Shown in pieces: positions 54,746 through 64,000 of a stretch of 64,000 nucleotides of DNA. A program made the position numbers and the translations under genes. Position 1 is the first letter of the stretch. Each line of letters begins with the position of its first letter. A model generated the notes under the pieces. That model was not told the origin of the DNA. It did no database searches and saw only the letters and a program-made list of their open reading frames with translations. Origin of the DNA: CAVPDG01 sp963702535 (GTDB lineage Bacteria > Chloroflexota > Anaerolineae > Anaerolineales > UBA4823); assembly GCA_963702535.1 (NCBI GenBank), contig CAVPDG010000004.1, positions 310,001 to 374,000 of the forward strand, given 5' to 3'.

Positions 54746-57700
54746 TACTACCGGGGGGGGGCAATTCGGGCTGCATATCTACCGTCTCATTAGCTTCCTG
54801 ATCCTGCTCACCTTCATCATCCCCCTGCCGCCCGCCGCCGGAGTAAACGCGGCAACAGGCGCAAATCGCAACACCCCCCGCACGCACGCCAAACCCGACC
54901 GCCATCGCCACCTTAATCCAACCCACGCCCAGCGCCACACTCGCCGCGACGGAGGAACCGCCCAGCGTTACCCCCACGATCACCGAAACCCCGCCCACCG
55001 GCGAGCCATACCCCGCGCCGCCCGAGGCGACGCTGGCGCCGCCGCCCACCAGCCTGCCCAGCCCCACACCCACCCTGCCGCCGGTTGAAGCCTCACCCAC
55101 ACCTACTCTCCTTCCCTCGCCCACACCCACCACCGTGCTGGCGCCGGGCGCGGCGATCACGCTCACCGTCAGCAGCCTATCCCCTACCCTGGTCCCAGGC
55201 GAGAAGCTCATCCTGCGCTGGCGCATCGGCGCCTGGAGCGGCGCTACCGCGGCTTGCGGCTGGAGGTCGCCGCGCCCCGCGGGTTCACCCCCTTGCCGGA
55301 CACGCCCGGCAGCTTTGACCCAGCCAGCGGGCGCCTGAGCCTGCCGCTCGCCAGCCTGAACGGCGACCTGGGCTGGAACACACCGCCCGAGGCGCAGGGA
55401 CCCTTCCGCTTCCAGCTCGAGCTGTTCTTGGGTAGCCGCCTGCTCGCCAGCCGGACGCTCGTCGTGGCGGAAGAGGGCGTCAACCAGGTGAGCCTGGCGG
55501 GCGGGACGGCGTTCGGCTTCGACGGGCGAGTGCGCCTGGATTTCCCACCCGGCGCAGCCGCCGAAGCCCTGACGGTGCGCGTGCGCCGTCCCGCGCCGCA
55601 GTCGCTGCCGCCCATCACGCTGAGCGGGCGACCCATCGAAGTGCTGGTGCAGGGGCAGACCACGGCTGCCGATATCCACCAATTCAGCAAGCCGATCACA
55701 GTCACGCTGGAATACGACCCGGAGGCACTGTGGGGGCGGGAAGAAGACCTGCGGCTGTACACCTATGACCCGCTGCTCAAAGATTGGGCGAGATTGCCCT
55801 CGCGGGTAGACACAGCCAACCACCGGCTGATCGGCTGGACCGACCACTTCTCGCTGGTCGATTACGACGTCTTGCAAGCCAACCGCCTGCCGGGACTCAA
55901 GGATTTTCAAGTGAGCCCCTCTACCGGCGCAGCCACCTATGCCCTGCCGCTGTGGACGCCGCCGGGACCGGGCGGATTGCAGCCCAGCCTGAGCCTGACC
56001 TACAACAGCCAGGAGGTGGACGGCGCCAGGGCCGGTCTCCAGGCTGGCTGGGGCGGTATGGGCTGGTCACTGGACACCGGCTATATCGAGCCGGGACCAG
56101 ACGATGAAGACCATGAAGGCACCTACGTGGTCAGCACCGCCGGGGTGAGCGGCTTGCTCGCCAGAGGCACGGACGGCTACTACCACACCACGCACGAAAG
56201 CTTCTGGCGCTTCTCGCAGAGCAGCAACGGCTGGACCGCCTGGGATAAGGTGGGCAACCAGTACTTCTTCGAACAGAAGCTCCGTTACCCGACCGGAGGC
56301 GGGGAGCCCTGTGACTTCTGGGAATTCTACGTCTGGCGCTGGCTGCTGACGCGCGTGCGCAACATCTACGGGCAGGAGATCACCTACACATATTACGTGG
56401 AAACTGAAAACACCACGATCTGCAAAAATCCGCATATTAGCAAGCCCGTCGATCACGCCGCCTATCCGGCGACGATCACCTACCCCAACCAGCGCTACCA
56501 GATCGTCTTCGACCGCACGGCGCGCACGGACTACAAGTCCACCTGGCCCGGAAGCCCGGATCTGTTCCAGAAGTCCCTGCTCAGCCAGGTGCGCATCCTG
56601 CGCGAGGGGCAGCTCATCCGCCGCTACGTCTTCACCTACGACAGCAATTCCCCGATCTTTCCCAACCTGGGATGGTCGGCGGGCGGCAAGACGCCCGCCC
56701 TGAAACAGGTGCAGGAGTTCGGGGCGGACGGCAGCAGCCTGCCGCCGGTCAGCTTCACTTATGGAGACAACCTGCACCTGACGCGGGCGGAGAACGGCTA
56801 CGGCGGCAAGGTGGAGTTCACCTACGGGCGGTGGAACGACCTGCGCGCGCCGGCAAGCGGCGCCGACAAAACGGAGTTCGGCAAGATCGGCGAACCCTGC
56901 CGCGGCGGGGCGGACAGCAACGCCCCCTGGGTGGCGCGTCCGGGCACAAACAGCTCGGTCATTTGCGAGCAGAATAACAATAATTATCCCAACAGCCTGT
57001 TGGTACGCGGCGAAGCCTGGATGAAGCTGCCCGAGCGGCTGACCCGTCCCGGCGGCGTCTACCACCTGTATGTGAGGGCATACTCATATACTTCCGTAAC
57101 TGCCGGGGTCACGGGCGGAGACCCCAGCCAGGACCAGTATGGGCAGACCTACACGGGAAGCGGCTACAAAGACATCGACGTCATCGTGGACCTGACGTCG
57201 CAGGCAGGCGAAGCGTACGCCCTGTTCAAGTGCGGCGACGCCACGCAAAGCTGCGAGGTGGAGTCTTACACGCTGTACATGACGCCGCTGGCCGGGCGCG
57301 TGACAGAGAAGAAGATCTACGACGGGATCAACGCCAACCCGAACATCTTCACCTACGCCTACGACGAAGCCGCCACCAACGACTATGTCCACTCGGCAGC
57401 CATCGTCGACCCGTGGGAAGTAGACCGCTACATCCGCGCCTACAGCGAGTACCGCGGGCATGCGCAGGTCAAAGAGACGGGTCCGGATGGGCGCGCCACC
57501 TGGAGCTGGTTCCACCAAGACGACGCCCGCAGCGGCGTGGCGCACGGCAGCATCACCGGCGTGGAGAGTTACTCCCAGCCCTTCGAGAGCACGCAATGGA
57601 GCGATTATTCCAGCCAATGGAACACCAACGGCAGCCTGCCCGCCTTCGAGCGCAAGCGGGGTGATATTGCGGCAAAGATCGCCAATCCCCTGGGAGACTG

Positions 57701-60700
57701 GAACATCGGATTGTATCGCTCGCCGCTTTCTATTGACAATGGCGAGGGCATCCTGGTGCAGTTCATGATCAGCACCACCCTCGGATCGACCCAGGCGGTC
57801 TTCGGATTGGCCAGCGGGTCGGGGAGCGAGTATCGCCGCTGGGGCGTGAAGCAGATCGGGACGGAGATCAAGCTGCATACCTGCAGCGGGGGCTACAACC
57901 CCGGCGATTGCAGCGATACGGCCACCCTGCTTTCCAATATCCAGAGCGGGGCGTGGTACAGCCTGCTGCTGGTGGTGGACGAAGATAAATTCCTGGCGCG
58001 CGTCTGGAAGCGGGACGATCCCACCCAGGTGGGCCTCTATGAAGATCCGAACGCTCCCAGCGGGCGCACCTGGCGCTTCTTAGAGAAGACGTATAACGGC
58101 ATCGTCTGGCTGGACGAGTACAGCGAGCTGCGCCTGTACTCGCTGAGCGAGACGCAATACGACACCCTGGCGCCGGTGGGCGCCGTCTCCGGCTACGACG
58201 GCACGGGCGTGAACATCCATTGGACGCGCCCGGCGTGGGAGAAGACGCTCACCTTCGAAGGCTACGCCGAGTGGACCGGGCGTATGACGCAATACGAGTA
58301 CATCGCCAGCGAGCAGGGGGGCGCACAATACGGCAACCTGACGCGGCAGATCAAGTCGCAGTGGGTCAGCGGCGGCTCTTTCCAGGCATACCGGGCGAGG
58401 CGCACTTTGTATTACCCCAACGTGAGTGGTCGCTATCTCACCGGCTTACCGGGCGAAACCACCCGCTACAAGTGCCCGAACGGGGTATGTGACTACGGCG
58501 TCGAAGACCTGCTGGCGGCGCAGCGCACCCTGTATGACAGTAACACGCTCTACAGCCAGCCGCCCACGATAGGCATGCTGACCTGGCAGCGCACACTGGT
58601 GGAATGCGCAGGCAACGACTGCACTAAACCTGTCAACTGGAAGTTCAACGATGTAAAAACCACCTACGACACCTGGGGCAATACTAATAGCGTGACCACC
58701 TACACCGATCTTGGCGTGGGGGATACGCTGGCCGGCGTCGGGGCAGCCACTACGACCACCTGCTACGGGAGCGGGACGGCGCCGACCTGCAACCCGGACA
58801 GCTATCACACCTACCCGGCCTGGCAGCTAAACGCCCTGGACATGCCAACGTACTGGACGTACAACAACGTTCGGCGTGCTGGAAAGTGAGACGGACGCCA
58901 AGGCACCGTCACCACATGCCGCCTACGACAAGCTCGGACGGCTGTCAGGGTCGCCAGGGCGGGCGACGACCTCGAACTCGGCCGACGCTGGTGTGAGCTA
59001 CAACGACAGCAAACCTGCTTTTACAGAAACCACGGCGCGATCCAGCAGAAGATCAACGGGAGCACGGTCCACCAGCATGCGCAAGGTGTATAACGGGCTG
59101 GGGCAGCTTGTGCAGGAGCCAGAGGCTGGAGCAATGCTCGCCAGCGGGAGCAGGGATATCGTGGTGGATACGCCTGGTACGACGCCAACGGGCGCGTGGT
59201 GCAGAAGAGGGCGCCTTACGAGTGTGACCGGAGACGGCTGACATTGGTAACGCGTAGCCCGGGACGCAGCCTTCTACCAGCTGTGACGCGAGCGTTTATG
59301 ACATCCTGGGGCGCCCCTTGAGCGTGACCGCGCCGGACGGGACGGTGCAAACTATGGTCTACATCCAGACACGCTGCAGAGCGGGCAGCAGTTACCTGGA
59401 AACAACGCCAGACGGACGCCAAAGGTCACGCCACGCGCACGCTGGAGCGACGCCTGGGGGCGCACGGCGCAGGTGATCCCGCCGTCAGGACCCGGGGTGA
59501 GTTATACTTACGATGAAGCCGACCGGCTGACGAACGCGGCCTACGGCAGCGCAAGCACGACGATGCTGTATGACCTGGCCGGGCGCAAGACCAGCATGAA
59601 CGACGCCGACATGGGCAGTTGGAGCTACACCTATTACGCCGTGGGCAACCTGAAGACGCAGACCGACGCGCGCGGCTGTGTGACCACGCTGGGCTACGAC
59701 GTGCTCAACCGCCTGACCTCCAAGACCTACACCGGTCCCGGGGCCTGCGATCCCACTCCCGACGTGAGTTATACTTACGATGCATACGACCCGGCGAACG
59801 GGCAGTATGGCAAGACGCGGCGCACGGGGGTGAGCGACAACGGGAGCAATACGACGACCTGGAAGTATGACGGCAGGGGAAGGGTGACCCAGGAAGTGAA
59901 GGTGATCTCCGGCTCAGGGACGTTCAAGAGCGAGTGGTTTTACAACAGCGCCGACCTGGTGGATTGGATGAAGTACCCGGCGGATAACAACGGCAACCTG
60001 GGAGAGGCGGTGGTTACACCTACCATCCGCAGATGCTGATTAATACCGTGACGGGCACAAGCACCTACGTGCAAAGCTCGAGCTACGACGCCGCCGGGCG
60101 CCTGGTGCAGCTCGTGCGCGGGCTGGGGACGCTTACCACGAATTACACGTACTACGGCTGGACGGAGACGGCCAGCCTGGATGGGCAGCCGGTGGGGCAG
60201 GGGGCGCGCCTGAAGCAGGTTGCCACGGGCACGCTGCAAGACCTGCGCTACCTGTATGACGCCGTGGGAAACGTGCGCAAGATCGAGGATTACAAGCTCG
60301 GCAGCCCGCAAAAACAGAATTTCACCTACGATTCCCTGGATAGGCTGATTTCTGCAGAAGCCATAAATGGTACAGGTGGGAATTACCTTCTGGAAAGCTA
60401 CACATATCATGCCACAACCGGAAACTTGAGCTCAAAGACCGGCATTGGAAATTACACCTACGATTCTACTCACAAACATGCTGTGGCATCTACGGCGAAC
60501 GGCTGGTCGTTCTCCGTACGACGCCAACGGCAATATGACCACGCGCAACGTTGGGACGACATACACGCTGACGTATGACGCCGAAAACCGGCTTACGGCG
60601 GTGAGCGGCACCGGGCTGAGCGCCAGTTTCGCCTATGATGGGGATGGTAACCGCGTCAAGGGCACGGTGAACGGCGTTACGACGGCCTATATCGGCAACA

Positions 60701-61582
60701 TCTTCGAATGGAGCTGGCTCGACCAGCACGATGAAGAAGTATTATTATGCCTCCGGGGTGCGCGTGGCGATGCGAGAGGGCTCCAGCAATCCCAAGTGGC
60801 TGCTCGCCGACCATTTAGGCTCGAGCACGATCACGGCGAGTTTCACCGGCAGCCGCCTGGCAGAATTGGCGTATAAGGGATGGGGTGAAAACAGGTACAG
60901 CTTCGGTAGCACGCCCACAACATACCGGTACACAGGGCAGCGCCAAGAAATCCTTCTGGGCGGGATGGATGGGCTGTATTTTTACGGCTCTAGGTGGTAT
61001 GACGACCAATTAGGCAGATTCATATCGCCCAACTCAATTATACCTGATCTAAAAGATCCACAATCCTGGGATCGGTATTCATACGTAAGAAACAATCCTA
61101 TTAACAGAATTGATCCATCGGGACATAAAGACTGCGAAGAGGACGGGTATTGCCCCGATAATTATTATAAACCACAGGGACGGCCGAGTAACTACCCAAG
61201 CAATAAATGGGGTGGAAAGAATTGTGATCAAGCCCTGCCAGGTTGTTTTGGTGACGACGTCGTCTTGAAAGATTTTTCTGGTTACGGAGAGGAAAATCCG
61301 ATTTCAATAGAAGAATTTAATGCGTTTACAGATGAAGTCGCTGAAGATTTATACTCCCATGATCTTACATGGCCCGGGATTACTGCGGGACGCCAAGCCT
61401 ACGACACACCATTTTATAATGGTGGTGAATATGAGCGACGTACAGGTGATCCTAATGCCGAGGTTGGCGATTATCCTGCTGATCAACAAGTATGTATAGA
61501 AAGCCTCCGCTGCTCTGGTCGGTCAGAAATAAATTATATCGCTCAAGGAATGTGGGGCGCAGCTGTTGGAGAGCCTAAATAG
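54720..61582 (+). pseudogene. RHS/YD-repeat polymorphic toxin-type protein 2 (frameshifted; tip interrupted by IS630)
   Basis: Very large secreted RHS protein. In order: signal-like helix IYRLISFLILLTFIIPLPPAAG; a Thr/Pro-rich linker (TPTAIATLIQPTPSATLAATEEPPSVTPT, second frame); then from about 55250 a 1211-residue block with a beta-domain, an SpvB/TcB-like segment (FQVSPSTGAATYALPLWTPPGPGGLQPSLSLTYNSQ) and a LamG-like segment. YD repeats follow (59.4-60.7 kb), then LYFYGSRWYDDQLGRF and boundary RIDPSGH. After it lies a Cys-containing tip (CEEDGYCPDNYY to NYIAQGMWGAAVGEPK) that stops at 61582 by IS insertion. Frames change near 54880, 55245, across 58880-59470, and at about 60015, 60515 and 60705. 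RHS1 keeps the frame at the last three places, so these are single-base indels here. Confidence 0.82.
59443..60985 (+). repeat. RHS core segment shared with RHS1 (18991-20540)
   Basis: Long near-identical stretch between the two RHS loci, from GGGGGCGCACGGCGC to the GATGGATGG before YFYG. The tips downstream of DPSGH are unrelated. A natural substrate for homologous recombination and tip exchange. Confidence 0.85.
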
Positions 61583-62783
61583 ATTGTAAACCAATTATTT
61601 AAATATTTTGACAAAATCAGCCAAATGGTTGAAAATAGCGGAATGAAGAAACAACATGTACAACTCACAACAGCGGATCGAGAACTCCTCGAAACATTGA
61701 TCCGCAAGGGACACCAAAGTGCCAAGGCCTATCGTCGAGCGTTGGGCTTATTGGAACTGGATCGAGGACAAACCTATACAGCGGTCTCGAAAACATTACA
61801 GGTGACCATTCCAACGCTGTCCAGCTGGGCTGCGCTGTACAAAGAGAAAGGGTTGAAAGTCCTTGAAGATAAGCCTCGCAGTGGACATCCGATCGAAATC
61901 GATGGAGAGCAACGGGCAAAGATAACTGCCTTAGCTTGTAGTGAACCACCAGAAGGGCATGCCCGGTGGAGTTTGCGGTTTTTGGCAGACAAAGTGGTTG
62001 AATTGGGCTATTGTGAACACATTTCGCACACGGAGGTGGCAGAGATACTAAAAAAAACGAACTGAAACCACATCTGAAACGAACTTGGTGCATTGGGAAA
62101 CTGGATAGTCGCTTTCTGGCGCGTATGGAACAGATTCTGGCGCTCTACGCTTTGTCCTATGATCCGGCTTATCCAGTGGTGTGCTATGATGAACGGCCGT
62201 GCTTTCTGATTGGCGACCAGATCGAACCAGTGGCGATGCAAAGTGGACAGGTTCGCAAAGAACACTATGCCTATGAAAAGAATGGCTCCTGTGCTTTACT
62301 GGCGGCCATCGAACCTCTGACCGGATTTCGGTTGGCGCAAGTTCACCAACGGCGTACCAAGAAAGAGTACACCTTGTTTTGTCAGGCTTTGGCGGCTGCG
62401 TTTCCCCAGGCAACCAAAATCCGGCTTGGTACAGGACAATCTCAATACTCATGACACCAGTGCTTTCTATGAAAATCTTCCAGCCGATGAAGCCTAGGCT
62501 TTGGCAGATCGTTTTGAGTTCTACTTCACGCCTAAGTCGCCAGTTGGCTGAATATGATCGAGATTGAATTCTCTGCACTGACACGACTGTGTTTAGATCG
62601 CCGAATACCATGCCAAGAGCAACTTGAACACGAAATTCTGTCCTTGGTTGCTCAACGTAAGGCTGATAAAATCAAGATCACCTGGCAATTTTCTGTGCAA
62701 TCAGCTCGTTCAAAGCTCAATTCGCACTATGTTAAGGTTCAGTCTGACAACGAAAAGTTCAAGGAAACTTAGTTTACGGTGTA
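61580..62783 (+). mobile_element. IS630-family insertion sequence (1204 bp)
   Basis: Imperfect terminal repeats TAGATTGTAAACCAA (61580-61594) and the reverse complement TACACCGTAAACTAA (62783-62769) match in 11 of 15 bases. Both start with TA, the target typical of this family. The 5-bp direct repeat CTAAA flanks the element (61575-61579 and 62784-62788). Excising it rejoins the RHS2 tip in frame: GEPK continues as VITHIIVRVW. Confidence 0.75.
61625..62772 (+). pseudogene. IS630-family transposase (several frames)
   Basis: DDE transposase. Seen: N-terminal helix-turn-helix LETLIRKGHQSAKAYRRALGLLELDRGQTYTAVSKTLQVT, LEDKPRSGHPIEIDGEQRAKITALACSEPPEGHARWSLRFLAD, then VVCYDERPCFLIGD (first Asp-Glu), DNLNTHDTSAFYE (second Asp) and NMIEIEFSALTRLCLDRRIP (final Glu region). 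The first frame change is at an A8 run (62050-62057, then C), which offers the -1 slippery A-AAA-AAC. Programmed frameshifting could therefore join EILKK to NELKPHLKR. Later changes near 62445 and 62535 plus an in-frame TAG near 62494 suggest decay or errors, so activity is doubtful. Confidence 0.82.
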
Positions 62784-62785
62784 CT

Positions 62786-62920
62786 AAAGTTATCACTCAT
62801 ATAATTGTTAGGGTTTGGAAATTGGTGGAGTATGGGGATAAACCATCCGAAGACACATTATTTTGGCTGGATTATGGTTACGATTATTATCAACAATGGC
62901 AAGCCGACCCAATTAATTAA
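62786..62920 (+). pseudogene. Displaced C-terminus of the RHS2 tip
   Basis: An open segment encoding VITHIIVRVWKLVEYGDKPS, then EDTLFWLDYGYDYYQQWQAD, and a TAA stop at 62918-62920. It has no start of its own. When the IS630 element plus one copy of the flanking CTAAA is removed (1209 bp, a multiple of three), it continues the RHS2 tip in the same frame. Interpreted as the last 44 residues of the toxin-like domain. Confidence 0.65.
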
Positions 62921-62934
62921 CCGACTGTTGTACT

Positions 62935-62963
62935 TTGACAATTTAGCTTGGTCATGATACGGT
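62935..62963 (+). promoter_or_regulatory. Promoter of the second transposase
   Basis: TTGACA (62935-62940) and TACGGT (62958-62963) with 17 bp between them lie 36 bases before the transposase ATG. Confidence 0.5.
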
Positions 62964-62965
62964 TA

Positions 62966-62992
62966 GCCCTCACGGAACATCTTGTGGAGGGC
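62966..62992 (+). promoter_or_regulatory. Hairpin sequestering the transposase ribosome-binding site
   Basis: GCCCTCAC (62966-62973) pairs with GTGGAGGGC (62984-62992) with one bulged G, hiding the GGAGGG ribosome-binding site 8 bases before the ATG at 63000. Likely limits transposase translation. Confidence 0.5.
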
Positions 62993-62999
62993 GAAACCC

Positions 63000-64000
63000 A
63001 TGCAACTTCCGATAGTCGCTCCTGCTCCCATAGTGGCTGCCCACGCTGGGGCATTCCAGGATCTATTTGAGAACCGTCGGCAATTCCAGCATTTCCAGAA
63101 TTACTTGACGGGACTGATGGTTCTGCCCAACAAGAGCCTGGCCAACATTGCTCGCTGTGTTGTGGAGAGCGCCGACAAAACCAATCTCTCCCGCTATTTT
63201 TCGGAAGCGCCGTGGTTTGAAGAGCAGGTCAACCAACGCCGCATTCACTATCTGCTTGAACAGACGAAAGCGGTTCGCAAGAGTAAGGAGGCTTCTGCCT
63301 TGATCCTGGATGACACCTTGTGCAAACACGTTGGCAGTCTGTTTGAATATGTGGCCCGTCACTACGATCATAGCGATAACAGCTATCCTCTAGCCCACAA
63401 TCCAGTCACCAGCCACGATGTGAGCGGCCCGGTGCGTTTTCCGGTCGACCTGCGGATTTATCGTCGGTATGAAGAACTGACCCGCTGGGAAGAATTTGTC
63501 CACAAGCATTTCCCCGAGCGGGAAATCCCGGCGAAAAAGAAGGAACGCAACCACCTGCATCGGGAAGCCGATCCGGTTTTGCTGAAAGACCCAGAGTTTG
63601 CCGGGTTGCACGAGCAATTTCGCACCAAAATTGAGCTGGGCATCGAGCTGATCGAAGCGGCGATTGCTGATAAGCTGCGTTTCGGCTTGCTACTGTTCGA
63701 TGGCTGGTACCTGGCCGAAGAGTTGATCCAGGTGGCTAAACGCCGCAAAAAGGACTGGATCAGCATCTTGAAGAAGAACCGCAACTTGGAAACCAACAGC
63801 TTTGCCTTGAAAGATGCGACCGGGCACGCGATCCAGATGGAAGGGCCGCATATCGCAGTGCAAGACCTGGTGACACTCATCCCCGCCAACGCTTTCCGAG
63901 AAGTCAAAGTGGGAGCGAAGAGCTACTGGACCTTCACAATCAGCGTGCGCATACCGACGTTAGGGAAAATCCGCATTGTCATCAGCTACGAAAATGCAGA
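63000..64000 (+). CDS. IS701/IS4-like DDE transposase (partial, runs off the window)
   Basis: An uninterrupted frame of 333 codons from ATG 63000 to the end of the window. Seen: FENRRQFQHFQNYLTGLMVLPNKSLANIARCVVESADKTNLSRYFSEAPW, then ALILDDTLCKHVGSLFEYVARHYDH with the first catalytic Asp and LLLFDGWYLAEELIQVAKRRKKDWISILKKN with the second. These match DDE superfamily endonuclease transposases of the IS701 type. The 3' end with the catalytic Glu is outside the window. Its translation may be dampened by a hairpin over the ribosome-binding site. Unlike the IS630 transposase next to it, this frame is intact, so it may be active. Confidence 0.8.
   Translation, partial: MQLPIVAPAPIVAAHAGAFQDLFENRRQFQHFQNYLTGLMVLPNKSLANIARCVVESADKTNLSRYFSEAPWFEEQVNQRRIHYLLEQTKAVRKSKEASALILDDTLCKHVGSLFEYVARHYDHSDNSYPLAHNPVTSHDVSGPVRFPVDLRIYRRYEELTRWEEFVHKHFPEREIPAKKKERNHLHREADPVLLKDPEFAGLHEQFRTKIELGIELIEAAIADKLRFGLLLFDGWYLAEELIQVAKRRKKDWISILKKNRNLETNSFALKDATGHAIQMEGPHIAVQDLVTLIPANAFREVKVGAKSYWTFTISVRIPTLGKIRIVISYENA

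Noticed and set aside
54405..55910. Minus-strand open frame of 501 codons across the RHS2 start
   Set aside because: The product is Gly/Val-rich repetition mirroring the Pro/Thr linker on the plus strand. No start signal or domain was found.

Overview
The window is high-GC bacterial chromosome, most likely from a member of the Chloroflexota (Anaerolineae-like). Support comes from three linked families (a SCO1664-type kinase-like protein, a DUF3090 protein and an MSMEG_4193-type histidine phosphatase) that are known essentially from Actinobacteria and Chloroflexi. Large secreted RHS/YD-repeat proteins with Pro/Thr linkers and numerous CoA-metabolism genes fit the same picture. The assignment is an inference from gene content; no rRNA is present.

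Layout. 1-2.3 kb: tRNA-Glu(UUC), rplS, a class I glutamine-amidotransferase-like hydrolase and murI. 2.3-11 kb (minus): a complete acyl-CoA carboxylase in pieces (biotin carboxylase, biotin carrier, carboxyltransferase) with a CYTH protein, a flavin-binding split-barrel protein, an EamA transporter and a PhoD-like phosphatase. 11-18.7 kb (minus): an acyl-CoA dehydrogenase, a 1559-residue YfhO/GT-C fusion, a DPM1-like glycosyltransferase and a zinc dehydrogenase. 18.8-23.2 kb: RHS locus 1, internally deleted, with an M23 peptidase tip, an AT-rich lipoprotein gene and a remnant of a third RHS gene. 23.2-29.1 kb (minus): medium-chain dehydrogenase paralogues, an XRE regulator with its membrane partner and two operator-like palindromes. 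29.3-46.4 kb: DNA alkylation repair (AlkD-like, ATL, Tag, Ogt), xseAB, murJ, thiolase, GMC oxidoreductase and an ABC-2 exporter. 44.7-49.5 kb: a second acyl-CoA dehydrogenase, a second thiolase and a two-subunit CoA transferase. 49.6-54.0 kb (minus): an operon rarA - histidine phosphatase - DUF3090 - SCO1664 kinase-like - homoserine dehydrogenase. 54.6-62.9 kb: RHS locus 2, whose C-terminal tip is split by an IS630-family element. 63.0 kb to the end: a partial second transposase.

The metabolic genes suggest fatty-acid or carboxylic-acid turnover through CoA esters. The accessory genes suggest polymorphic-toxin competition and recent transposition. Four alkylation-damage genes lie within 15 kb, and one of them has a near-ideal promoter with a LexA-type palindrome in its spacer.

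Caution: roughly twenty genes, including essential ones such as murI and murJ, are split by single reading-frame shifts. Several fall in homopolymers, and in the RHS genes the frame is intact in the paralogous copy. Most are probably consensus errors, so frameshifted genes are annotated as one gene spanning all frames. Two shifts are different because they come from clean short tandem duplications (35-bp copies in the CYTH gene, 14-bp copies in RHS1).
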